24,705 bases of DNA, from positions 1-24,705 of the IMG/VR virus record IMGVR_UViG_3300018410_000045. One strand, given 5' to 3'. Under the pieces are notes generated by a model. That model was not told where the DNA came from, ran no database searches, and saw only the letters and a program-made list of their open reading frames with translations. Every line of letters starts with the position of its first letter. Within the stretch, counting starts at the first letter, position 1. Position numbers and translations under genes: made by a program. This stretch comes from a virus. Positions 15,701 to 22,373 of the stretch are shown one piece after another.

Positions 15701-15724
15701 ACATATTAAAATATCAACATATTA
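15701..15724 (+). promoter_or_regulatory. Direct repeat ACATATTA x2, possible operator of the downstream RHH gene
   Basis: ACATATTA occurs at 15701-15708 and 15717-15724, 16 bases apart start to start, and the second copy runs into the ATG at 15724. Ribbon-helix-helix proteins often bind such short repeats in their own leaders. Binding here is inference. Confidence 0.35.
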
Positions 15725-15951
15725 TGTCTATAAAAAATCACAAGTTAACTAAGAAACTTCAAGTTCTCTTAACAGAGGATGAAGTTACTCAAGTTAATAG
15801 GCTGATACTGATGGATGCGATTGAAAATGAGACACGTCCCATTTCCGTCAGTGCATTTATTAGAAGTCTCATACAAAAGGAATTAGAAAATAAAATTCCA
15901 GAACAAAGGTCAATAACTAAAGAACAAATTCGAAAAATCAATACTAAATGA
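15724..15951 (+). CDS. Small ribbon-helix-helix-like protein (75 aa)
   Basis: The 75-aa basic protein has the layout of an Arc/CopG-type ribbon-helix-helix fold: a short strand KLQVLLT (11-17), helix A starting EDEVTQVNRLIL, a turn, then helix B SVSAFIRSLIQKELE. Proteins of this fold dimerise and use the paired strands to bind DNA, sometimes RNA. It lies between the tube terminator and gp26 and its TGA overlaps the gp26 ATG (ATGA), so it is co-translated with tail genes. A phage transcription regulator acting on late genes or on itself is possible. The fold call is from pattern; the target is unknown. Confidence 0.7.
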   Translation: MSIKNHKLTKKLQVLLTEDEVTQVNRLILMDAIENETRPISVSAFIRSLIQKELENKIPEQRSITKEQIRKINTK

Positions 15952-16928
15952 GCGAAGAAATCAACAGAAATAGCGAAGACCTAGCGAGAGAGCTAGAAGC
16001 TAGAGAAAGACAAGCTTCAACTCCATCTGATCAAACAACATCAATGGAAGAAGCAATTAACAAACAGGGCTTAGGTTCTGTTAACATGGACAAGTTTAAA
16101 CCAGATTCAGCTACAGCACCTGATTTAGCACTAGGTTGGCATGAAATCCCAATGGACAGTTTACCATCTGAAGGTAGATTTTACCCAGTTGACATGACAA
16201 TTAAAATTAGAGCAGCAAAGGTTGCTGAAATTAGACACTTTTCAACAATTGATGAAAATAACCTACTAGATGTAGATGATAAACTAAATGCAATCGTAGA
16301 ATCATGTACAATGGTTAGCTCTAGAAGTGAAAGAGTATCATTCAAAGATATTTGTGAAGAGGATCGTTTTATCTTAATTCTATCAATTAGAGACTTAACA
16401 TTCCCAGAACCGGAAAATAGCTTGAAGGTTGATTGGGAAGATAGAAATGGTAAATCTCATGAGATTGAAATTAAGAGAGAATACTTTGATTACTTTAGAA
16501 TTCCTGAAGATATTGAAAAGTACTACGATGCTGAAGCTAGAGGTTATGTTATTAGAACAAGAACTTATGGCGAAATCTTTATGAAACCACCATCAATTGG
16601 TGTAATGCAAGAAATCACTAAGTATATTAAAGAGCGTAGAGACAAGGGACAGGAAATTGACCAGTCACTTATTCAAGTAGCTCCTTATGTTGCTACTGAT
16701 TGGAGAAGATTTAATCAGAAAAGATTATTTGAACTAGAAGTAGAGATGAACGGCTGGGACAACAAAAAGTACCTATTACTTTATAAGCTAGCAGAAAAGG
16801 TAAAAGTTGGTATTAAGCCAGAAATGAACTTAACAGTTGAAGGTGAGGAGGCTTCAATTCCAATCAACTTTCGCGACGGCATCAAGTCTCTTTTCATTGT
16901 TCAAGATATCGCTGGAGAACTTCTTTAA
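15948..16928 (+). CDS. 26: Baseplate hub protein, gp26/T4_baseplate family
   Basis: This 326-aa protein carries the family core from about residue 64: GWHEIPMDSLPSEGRFYPVD, then VDDKLNAIVESC (109-120) and DRFILILSIRDLTFP (139-153). T4 gp26 (208 aa) is needed to assemble the baseplate hub. The extra N-terminal about 60 residues are polar and probably disordered. The gene ends GGA-GAA-CTT-CTT-TAA, and the +1 frame continues as coding sequence for 72 codons beyond the stop (next entries). It starts within the stop of the RHH gene. The tape-measure candidate follows about 290 bases downstream. Confidence 0.78.
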   Translation: MSEEINRNSEDLARELEARERQASTPSDQTTSMEEAINKQGLGSVNMDKFKPDSATAPDLALGWHEIPMDSLPSEGRFYPVDMTIKIRAAKVAEIRHFSTIDENNLLDVDDKLNAIVESCTMVSSRSERVSFKDICEEDRFILILSIRDLTFPEPENSLKVDWEDRNGKSHEIEIKREYFDYFRIPEDIEKYYDAEARGYVIRTRTYGEIFMKPPSIGVMQEITKYIKERRDKGQEIDQSLIQVAPYVATDWRRFNQKRLFELEVEMNGWDNKKYLLLYKLAEKVKVGIKPEMNLTVEGEEASIPINFRDGIKSLFIVQDIAGELL

Positions 16929-16929
16929 G
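16914..16929 (+). other. Candidate programmed +1 frameshift site at the end of gp26
   Basis: The last sense codon and stop are CTT-TAA (16923-16928), the arrangement of the bacterial prfB shift site (CTT-TGA). GGAG lies a few bases upstream (16914-16917), as the internal Shine-Dalgarno does in prfB. Slipping from CTT to TTT places AAG (16927) in the A site and opens the +1 frame to 17142. Confidence 0.5.
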
Positions 16930-17145
16930 ATTAGATTCTGGGTGTATAAGCACCTACATATTCAGCCAAGCGAACTTAATAATATGGAATACTATGAGTA
17001 TCACTATATTGTCAAAGACCTTGCAGAATTTGTTAAGAAGGAAAACGAAGCGCAAAAAGGACAACAGGAACAAACAGGCGCAGCAATGGGCAACATGAAG
17101 GTACCAAATATAAAAGTACCGAAAATGAGCGTTCCGAAATTCTAA
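16927..17145 (+). CDS. Small protein in the +1 frame behind gp26 (frameshift extension or separate hub/tape-measure chaperone)
   Basis: Reading from the shift point gives KIRFWVYKHLHIQPSELNN, then MEYYEYHYIVKDLAEFVKKE, a Gln/Gly-rich linker and the end KVPNIKVPKMSVPKF. The compact helical beginning looks like real coding sequence before the first ATG at 16984. Possible separate starts are GTG at 16942 or ATG at 16984 (53 aa); a TTG far upstream at 16837 gives an implausible N-terminus. A +1 shift would give a gp26 fusion of about 398 aa. In many tailed phages the chaperone pair just before the tape measure is made by frameshifting (gpG/gpGT), and T4 has gp51 after gp26. The five-residue KVPxx repeats recur at the end of the 232-aa protein on the other side of the tape measure. 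Confidence 0.65.
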   Translation, partial: KIRFWVYKHLHIQPSELNNMEYYEYHYIVKDLAEFVKKENEAQKGQQEQTGAAMGNMKVPNIKVPKMSVPKF

Positions 17146-17150
17146 TCAGG

Positions 17151-17176
17151 AAGGGAGAGCTAAGCTCTCCTTTCTT
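17151..17176 (+). terminator. Rho-independent terminator before the tape measure gene
   Basis: AAGGGAGAGC pairs with GCTCTCCTTT across a TAA loop, including one G-T pair, followed by CTTTG. A late promoter box starts two bases later, so termination and re-initiation are packed together. Confidence 0.8.
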
Positions 17177-17177
17177 T

Positions 17178-17185
17178 GATATATA
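17178..17185 (+). promoter_or_regulatory. Putative late promoter box upstream of the tape measure gene
   Basis: GATATATA directly behind the terminator hairpin and 44 bases before the GTG start at 17222. Confidence 0.58.
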
Positions 17186-17221
17186 ATACTAGATTATAGG
17201 TCTAAAAAATAAAAGAACACT

Positions 17222-19777
17222 GTGACCGAAAAGCAATTTACAGCGATATTATCACCGGCTCAAAAATTAGCCAATGTTGCAACTAATATCGACGAAAAGG
17301 TAACTATGATGTATGAGCTTTCAGTAGAGAGCTTAAAACACGAGGAGACTCAAGTTGCTGAACTTAAACAACAGACTTCTATCCTTAAAGAAATCAAGGA
17401 CCTTTTAAAGGGTCAGAATAAGGTGATTAATCAGGGAGGGGCTAAAGGTAGTGGATCTTTTGCAGGCCTAGATAAATTAAATAAGGACACTGTTGGTATT
17501 GCAGTAGTTGCAATGGTAGGAATATCAGCAGCAATTGTTGCAAGTGCTGCAATGTTTACTCTTATTCCAACAGTTTCACCAGCTCAGTTATTAACTGCAC
17601 TTGCAATTTCGGTAGCATTTATACCAATGTCAATTGCATTTTCTAAGATTGCGAGTATTTTAGCAAGTGTAAAAGGAACAAAAGGAGCAACCTTACCAAG
17701 TGGATTAAGCTTAAGTGGCTCTGATAATTCTGGATTCATTCAATTAGCAGGAGTTGCTTTACTATCAATGGTCGGTATGTCATTTGCAGTCGCTATGTCT
17801 TCTTGGATCTTACAATTAGTTATGCCGGTTTCAATGGCACAGGTTGGTACTGCATTCTTTATTGGATTAGCAATGGTAGGACTTGCGTATGGATATGCTC
17901 AAGTCGTCAAGGCTCTTGCCGGTGTTAAAGAAAAAAGAACGGGTAAGGTAAACTCTGGGGACATATTCTCAATGATAGGTGGTGCACTAATTTCAATGGT
18001 CGGAATGGCTGTTGCAGTTACTATGTCATCTTGGATTATGCAATTAATTGCACCAATTTCAATGGCTCAAGCTGGAACGGCATTCTTTATTGGATTAGCA
18101 ATGGTTGGAATGGCATATGGATATGCCCAAGTCGTCAAAGCCCTTGCAAAGGTAAAAGACAAAAGGACGGGAAGAGTAAATACAGGAGACCTATTTTCAA
18201 TGGTTGGAGGAGCCCTACTTTCAATGGTAGGTATGGCAGCTGCTGTTACTATGTCATCTTGGATTATGCAGATGATTGTTCCAGTTTCAATAGATAAACT
18301 TGCAACTGCATTCGCAATTGGTATTGTAATGATTGGTGCCGCATTTGCATATAGTTTAATTGCTAAAGCTACTAAAAGATTAAAGATTAAAGATTTACTT
18401 ATGGCGGCAGCAGCAATTCCATTAATTGCAATTGGATTAACGGCAGCAGCATGGATCTTTACATTCTTACCAGATACATTTAAAGCGCCTCCAGTAGAAT
18501 GGGTTCTTAAGTCTGGATTAGCACTTGTTGTTTTTGGATTAGCATTCGTTGCAATGGCATATACTGTTGCTAAATTACCACTTAAAGATATGTTAATGGG
18601 TATTGTTGGTATGGCGGCAGTTGCTGTAGGTATTCTTGCAGTTGCATGGATCTTTAGTATTCTACCAGATACGTTTACTGAAGTACCAATGGGATGGGTA
18701 CTTGGATCGGTAGTTGCCCTTATTGGGTTTGGTGTAGTTGTGGGAATTATTGGTGCTATTATTATGGCAACAGGTGGTACTGGTCTTGCAGCAATTGCGT
18801 TAGGTGTTGTCGGAATGATTATAATTGCAGCTGGTATTCTTGCAGTAGCATGGATATTATCATATATACCTGCGGGTAAATTAGCAGATGTTGCAAAGGG
18901 GTTAACTGAAGCACTATTGGCTCCAGTAAATGGTATTGTTGACGTTCTTGCGCGTTTAAAAAATGAAATCGGTATTGAGAACCTATTACCTCTTGCGGGT
19001 GGTATCTTAGCAATTTCAGCATCTCTTATTGCACTTGCGGGTGCTACAGTAGGTGTTGCAGCGGCTGGTCTTGGAGCGGCAATAGCAGACACTGCAACTG
19101 CCTTCTTTGAAAAGATTTCGGGTAAAAAGACAAAGGGACCTTTAGAAATTTTAGAACTATTGATTAGTTATGGCCCTAGGCTTGAAACTCTTGCAGATGG
19201 CATGAAGCTTTTATCAAATTCTTTTTTATCAGTTTCTAAGTACACTAGTTTTGACAATATTAAAAGAATGGAAAAGGCAGCTAGGGCGCTTGTAATAACG
19301 AATGGAATGATGTCAACTGCGAATGGTTATACAGTAAAAGAATATTTTAGTAAGTTTCCTAGATTCTTGAATGATGTTGCTGAAGGATATAGTAATATCG
19401 TTGACGCTCAAAGTGGAATGGACCTTCAAGTACTTGATAAAACTACTGAAATGATTAAAGCACTTGCATATCTAAATGAATTTGGAGGTGATAATGCAAT
19501 GGAAAAACTTGGAGAATCATTAGTTAGTGCAGTTAAAGAGCTGTCAGCAATGATTAATAAGTTTGGAGGTAGTGTTGATGCTCAGACTGAAAATGGTGCT
19601 AAATCTTCAGGTGCTCTTGAAAAAGCAACGGGAGCTATTTCTGGCTTTGTTTCTAAATTTACAGGAGGTGGTGGTTCTTCGTCGACTCCTCAAATTTCTA
19701 ATTCGGATATGGGAGAAGTTGTCGATGCAATTGAAGAACTACAAAGAATAGTTAAGAGAAATAAAGGATTTGCATAA
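17222..19777 (+). CDS. Probable tape measure protein with tandem hydrophobic repeats
   Basis: This 851-aa protein starts with GTG; no better ATG is near, and the N-terminal helix (residues 1-65) reads well from it. Residues about 35-65 form a coiled coil. From about 90 to 630 there are seven or more hydrophobic units of 65-76 residues; units at 173-247 and 248-323 are nearly identical (MSSWIxQL, GTAFFIGLAMVG, YGYAQVVKALA, KRTGKVNSGD). The C-terminal third is amphipathic and helical, with a GGGGSSS linker near 815. Position behind the gp26 region, size, coiled coil and hydrophobic repeats fit a tape measure (T4 gp29 is 590 aa). At about 0.15 nm per residue it would predict a tail near 128 nm. 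A multi-spanning membrane protein is the alternative. Confidence 0.72.
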   Translation: MTEKQFTAILSPAQKLANVATNIDEKVTMMYELSVESLKHEETQVAELKQQTSILKEIKDLLKGQNKVINQGGAKGSGSFAGLDKLNKDTVGIAVVAMVGISAAIVASAAMFTLIPTVSPAQLLTALAISVAFIPMSIAFSKIASILASVKGTKGATLPSGLSLSGSDNSGFIQLAGVALLSMVGMSFAVAMSSWILQLVMPVSMAQVGTAFFIGLAMVGLAYGYAQVVKALAGVKEKRTGKVNSGDIFSMIGGALISMVGMAVAVTMSSWIMQLIAPISMAQAGTAFFIGLAMVGMAYGYAQVVKALAKVKDKRTGRVNTGDLFSMVGGALLSMVGMAAAVTMSSWIMQMIVPVSIDKLATAFAIGIVMIGAAFAYSLIAKATKRLKIKDLLMAAAAIPLIAIGLTAAAWIFTFLPDTFKAPPVEWVLKSGLALVVFGLAFVAMAYTVAKLPLKDMLMGIVGMAAVAVGILAVAWIFSILPDTFTEVPMGWVLGSVVALIGFGVVVGIIGAIIMATGGTGLAAIALGVVGMIIIAAGILAVAWILSYIPAGKLADVAKGLTEALLAPVNGIVDVLARLKNEIGIENLLPLAGGILAISASLIALAGATVGVAAAGLGAAIADTATAFFEKISGKKTKGPLEILELLISYGPRLETLADGMKLLSNSFLSVSKYTSFDNIKRMEKAARALVITNGMMSTANGYTVKEYFSKFPRFLNDVAEGYSNIVDAQSGMDLQVLDKTTEMIKALAYLNEFGGDNAMEKLGESLVSAVKELSAMINKFGGSVDAQTENGAKSSGALEKATGAISGFVSKFTGGGGSSSTPQISNSDMGEVVDAIEELQRIVKRNKGFA
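17738..18394 (+). repeat. Tandem repeat units in the tape measure gene
   Basis: Three clear units encode residues 173-247, 248-323 and 324-391, with periods of 225 and 228 bases. The first two share long nearly identical DNA stretches, for example CATTCTTTATTGGATTAGCA and AAGTCGTCAA, so this duplication is recent. More diverged units continue on both sides in protein sequence (WIFTFLPDTF and WIFSILPDTF at 411-420 and 476-485). Confidence 0.75.
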
Positions 19778-20475
19778 TGGCAGACAAATCACCGCACTTT
19801 AATTCACCTGGAAGTATCTTTTCTAAGATCAATGCGAACGGTAATCCTGAAGCTGTTAATAATGGAGGGGTTCCACCAACTCAGCATTCTTCAAATATCG
19901 ATACAACATCTGGAATAAACAAATCAACTTCACAAACTGAGGCAGCTGCTGATCAAAAAAATGCAGAATATAGATCTACTCGAGAGAAAGAGATGGTAGA
20001 TCCAAATGCACAGGCAAATTCAGAGGTTAACGGTAATATTAAGAATCCAAAGCCTATTAAATTTGAGCCAACTACTGACGTTGAGGTAACTAACGAAACT
20101 ACTTCAGATCCAGTTAGTAATAAAGCAACAGTAAAGGAAACATCAAGGGCCAATGACCCAGGTGAACAGAGTTGGTTAGAGAGGCAGGCACATAAAAAAA
20201 TCAATGGCTGGATGTCGGATGCAGGTTCAGAATCTAAAGAAACTAAAGGCGAAGAACCAAAAGACCCAGATACATCAACACAGAAGAGCAAAAAGACCAA
20301 CGTTGGAAGGGTACCTGCTCTTGACAGGGATAGAGAAAAAACATCTATTCCAGACGCTAATAAAAGACCAAAACCAGGAATACCTAATATTGGAAGCGGA
20401 CCAGTACCAACAAAGCCAGTTGGCCCAAAGTTAAAAGTTCCTAAAATTTCTATGCCAAAAATGAAACTACGTTAA
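19777..20475 (+). CDS. Low-complexity hydrophilic protein with KVPKI-type C-terminal repeats
   Basis: The 232-aa protein is coupled to the tape measure gene (TAATG). It is rich in Asn, Ser, Thr, Lys, Glu and Pro with almost no hydrophobic core, so it is probably disordered apart from a short helix near SWLERQAHKKINGWM (134-148). The last 35 residues are Pro/Gly/Lys-rich and end PKLKVPKISMPKMKLR. This end matches the pentad pattern closing the small protein before the tape measure (KVPNIKVPKMSVPKF). No family is recognised. A tail-assembly partner of the tape measure or hub is a reasonable inference from position and the shared tail. Confidence 0.72.
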   Translation: MADKSPHFNSPGSIFSKINANGNPEAVNNGGVPPTQHSSNIDTTSGINKSTSQTEAAADQKNAEYRSTREKEMVDPNAQANSEVNGNIKNPKPIKFEPTTDVEVTNETTSDPVSNKATVKETSRANDPGEQSWLERQAHKKINGWMSDAGSESKETKGEEPKDPDTSTQKSKKTNVGRVPALDRDREKTSIPDANKRPKPGIPNIGSGPVPTKPVGPKLKVPKISMPKMKLR

Positions 20476-20507
20476 ATTAGCTCATATAACTACCAAACAG
20501 TTTAACT

Positions 20508-20750
20508 ATGGTACTTACACAGACTAATTCTTACGATTCATCTACCGTTAAGTCAAGCGCTTACAACTATAAAGAGCAAACTCTTACGGTTCATTTCGAT
20601 CATGCAACTTATGTTTACTATGGTGTTCACCGTGCAGACTACAATGATTTTGCAACTGCAGAATCTCAAGGTCGTGCCTTGAACCAGTTCATTAAGGGCA
20701 AATACGAATTCGAAAAAATTAATGAAACAAAACAGGAGGAAACTGTATAA
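20508..20750 (+). CDS. KTSC-domain protein (80 aa)
   Basis: The 80-aa protein fits the small KTSC domain: SSTVKSSAYNYKEQTLTVHF at the start, then YVYYGVHRADYNDF and the end LNQFIKGKYEFEKI. The domain occurs alone or fused to RNA- or DNA-linked enzymes in bacteria and phages; its function is not firmly known. It precedes the tRNA gene by 13 bases. No GATATATA box or terminator separates it from the 232-aa gene, so readthrough from late transcription is possible. Confidence 0.8.
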   Translation: MVLTQTNSYDSSTVKSSAYNYKEQTLTVHFDHATYVYYGVHRADYNDFATAESQGRALNQFIKGKYEFEKINETKQEETV

Positions 20751-20763
20751 ATACTAAACGAAT

Positions 20764-20837
20764 GGACTCGTAGCTCAGCTGGATAGAGCATCTGCCTTCT
20801 AAGCAGACGGTCACAGGTTCGAATCCTGTCGGGTTCA
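20764..20837 (+). tRNA. tRNA-Arg (anticodon UCU)
   Basis: A 74-base cloverleaf: acceptor GGACTCG with CGGGTTC (two G-U pairs) and discriminator A; D stem GCTC/GAGC; anticodon stem TCTGC/GCAGA around CTTCTAA, anticodon TCT; five-base variable region; T stem ACAGG/CCTGT with loop TTCGAAT. CCA is not encoded. It reads AGA, the dominant Arg codon of the late structural genes here, so it probably boosts their translation. Confidence 0.96.
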
Positions 20838-20869
20838 CTAATAAAAATCCCAGACGTGTACTTTAATTT

Positions 20870-21454
20870 ATGGCTGATTTAAACGCAATTATTATCGACA
20901 ACTTTTACGACGATGCAATGGCAGTTCGTGAAATGGCTCTTAACATGGACTTTGGAGTTGATGGAAACTATCCAGGTCATAGAACAGCTCCAGCATATAC
21001 GGAGTCTACTAGACAATTGATACAAGCGGCCGTAAGACCAGCAGCGGGTGAGATCACTTATTGGCCTGAAGATTATACCGGAGCATTCCAATATACAACG
21101 TCACGAGACAGGAGTTGGATTCATGCAGATGATGGTACAACTTGGGCTGGAGTGATCTACCTAACGCCTGATGCACCCCTTTCGGCTGGAACTGGTCATT
21201 TCAGACATAAAGCTACAGGTCTAGACAAGGCACCGAAGAATCCCGACGGTAGTGTTGATAGAGAGTTGTTGGCTGAAATTAATAAGGACTCTCAAGACAT
21301 GACTAAATGGGAAATGACCGATCGAATTGCAAACAAGTTTAACCGATTGATTCTTTACCGCGGTGATATCTTCCATATGTCACTTGACTATTTTGGACAG
21401 GACAAGTATGACGGTCGACTATTTCAAACGTTCTTCTTTAGTACTGAGCGATAA
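20870..21454 (+). CDS. 2-oxoglutarate/Fe(II)-dependent oxygenase-like protein
   Basis: This 194-aa protein has the metal and cosubstrate pattern of double-stranded beta-helix dioxygenases: H85-x-D87 in WIHADDGTTWAGVIYLTP, a distal H169 in LILYRGDIFHMSLDYFG, and R183 in GRLFQTFFF as a possible 2-oxoglutarate ligand. It resembles the prolyl-hydroxylase-like proteins annotated as DUF6445. T4-like phages often carry 2OG oxygenases near tail genes; substrates (protein, nucleic acid or sugar) are usually unknown. It follows the tRNA by 32 bases; its stop overlaps the next mini-ORF. The enzyme class is fairly secure, the substrate is not. Confidence 0.75.
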   Translation: MADLNAIIIDNFYDDAMAVREMALNMDFGVDGNYPGHRTAPAYTESTRQLIQAAVRPAAGEITYWPEDYTGAFQYTTSRDRSWIHADDGTTWAGVIYLTPDAPLSAGTGHFRHKATGLDKAPKNPDGSVDRELLAEINKDSQDMTKWEMTDRIANKFNRLILYRGDIFHMSLDYFGQDKYDGRLFQTFFFSTER

Positions 21455-21531
21455 TGGATAATCAATTTATTTTTTGGGAAGATTCTTGGAATGAAGAATC
21501 TGAAAATAATGATGAAAAAGTTGAGCAGTAA
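21454..21531 (+). CDS. Acidic mini-protein (25 aa)
   Basis: The ATG overlaps the stop of the oxygenase gene (TAATG), giving a 25-aa acidic, Trp-containing peptide MDNQFIFWEDSWNEESEN followed by DEKVEQ. Its end forms the left arm of the following terminator. Coupled start and composition suggest it may be made; function unknown. Confidence 0.4.
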   Translation: MDNQFIFWEDSWNEESENNDEKVEQ

Positions 21532-21552
21532 TTTTACCAGCTCAATTTTTTT
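21521..21552 (+). terminator. Terminator-like hairpin with T7 tract
   Basis: TTGAGC (21521-21526) pairs with GCTCAA (21540-21545), with partly pairing GTAA/TTAC inside, followed by TTTTTTTG. The T-tract runs into the next promoter box at 21556. Confidence 0.65.
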
Positions 21553-21555
21553 GTT

Positions 21556-21563
21556 TATATTAG
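21556..21563 (+). promoter_or_regulatory. TATATTAG promoter box
   Basis: TATATTAG lies 5 bases before the 21568 ATG and matches the box at 4662 and 22751. The TATGTC partner 12 bases upstream is not conserved (CAGCTC), so it is weaker or uses a different upstream element. The leader would be extremely short. Confidence 0.4.
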
Positions 21564-21567
21564 CAAT

Positions 21568-21672
21568 ATGAATAAGTATAAGAACAAATGTGAAGTGTGC
21601 GGCGAAGATATTCCACCCGGACATATTACCACTTCTATCTGTTATAACTGCTTAACAAAGCCGAAAAAATGA
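21568..21672 (+). CDS. 34-aa zinc-ribbon mini-protein
   Basis: The 34-aa product MNKYKNKCEVCGEDIPPGHI, ending CYNCLTKPKK, has two CxxC knuckles (C8, C11 and C25, C28) that would bind one zinc. The ATG follows a TATATTAG promoter box closely, and its TGA overlaps the start of the phosphoesterase gene (ATGA). The size is close to a bare zinc ribbon, so it is likely a nucleic-acid or protein-binding peptide. No family name is assigned. Confidence 0.7.
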   Translation: MNKYKNKCEVCGEDIPPGHITTSICYNCLTKPKK

Positions 21673-22355
21673 GAATAACATTCATCAGCGATACTCACAC
21701 AAAACACGGACAGCTTCAACTACCAGGAGGCGACCTATTAATTCATGCTGGAGACAGTATGAACAGTGGCCACTATGTAGAAGAGTTGAAACCATTCTTA
21801 AGTTGGTTTGAAACGCAGAAATATGATGAATGCGTGTTTATCGCAGGTAATCATGATCGTATCTTTGAAACACATCCAGAAAGCACGGTTGAATTGGTAA
21901 ATGAATATGGTGTAGAATATTTAGAGGATCGTGAAATGACCTACACGAACTTTATTGATCGTGAAGTTAAGATCTATGGTAGCCCTTGGCAACCAGAATT
22001 CTACAATTGGGCATTTAACCTACCAAGATGTGGAGAAGAATTAGAAAAGGTTTGGAATGACATACCGGAAGATGTAGATATCTTAGTAACTCATGGTCCT
22101 CCACAAGACCACTTGGATGTCAGCGGACCACCCTGGAACACTCCACACTTGGGATGTGAGTTATTGCGAGTAAGGGTAGATAAGATCAAGCCAAAGATCC
22201 ATGTGTTTGGTCATATCCACGGTAGCGCTGGTTATAAATTCTATGACGGTACACATTTTATCAATGCATCGGTACTGAACGAAAGATACGATGTGGTTAA
22301 CGAACCTATCACGGTAGAGTGGGATCCAGAAACTAATGAACTTGAATTTTTATAA
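21669..22355 (+). CDS. Calcineurin-like metallophosphoesterase, MPPED type
   Basis: This 228-aa protein has all metal-binding motifs of the calcineurin-like family: D8 and H10 (ISDTHT), D28 (HAGDS), N61-H62 (AGNHDRIF), H142 (VTHGPP) and H182/H184 (FGHIHGS). THGPP and GCELLRVRV resemble the MPPED1/MPPED2 branch of metallophosphodiesterases. Likely substrates are cyclic nucleotides or other phosphodiesters; a role against host nucleotide signalling is speculative. It is translated from the overlap with the zinc-ribbon peptide and followed by a strong terminator. Confidence 0.88.
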   Translation: MRITFISDTHTKHGQLQLPGGDLLIHAGDSMNSGHYVEELKPFLSWFETQKYDECVFIAGNHDRIFETHPESTVELVNEYGVEYLEDREMTYTNFIDREVKIYGSPWQPEFYNWAFNLPRCGEELEKVWNDIPEDVDILVTHGPPQDHLDVSGPPWNTPHLGCELLRVRVDKIKPKIHVFGHIHGSAGYKFYDGTHFINASVLNERYDVVNEPITVEWDPETNELEFL

Positions 22356-22373
22356 ATTGTTAATAAAAACTTT

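Noticed and set aside
16837-16926. TTG-started N-terminus for the small ORF behind gp26
   Set aside because: The stretch is fully inside gp26 in another frame and its residues look like shadow sequence; protein-like sequence begins only near the gp26 stop.
18067-19092. 341-codon open frame on the minus strand inside the tape measure gene
   Set aside because: It mirrors the Ala/Gly/Val-rich repeats of the plus-strand gene. Its protein is monotonous Ala/Thr/Ile/Pro and the plus frame has the coupled neighbours and repeat structure.
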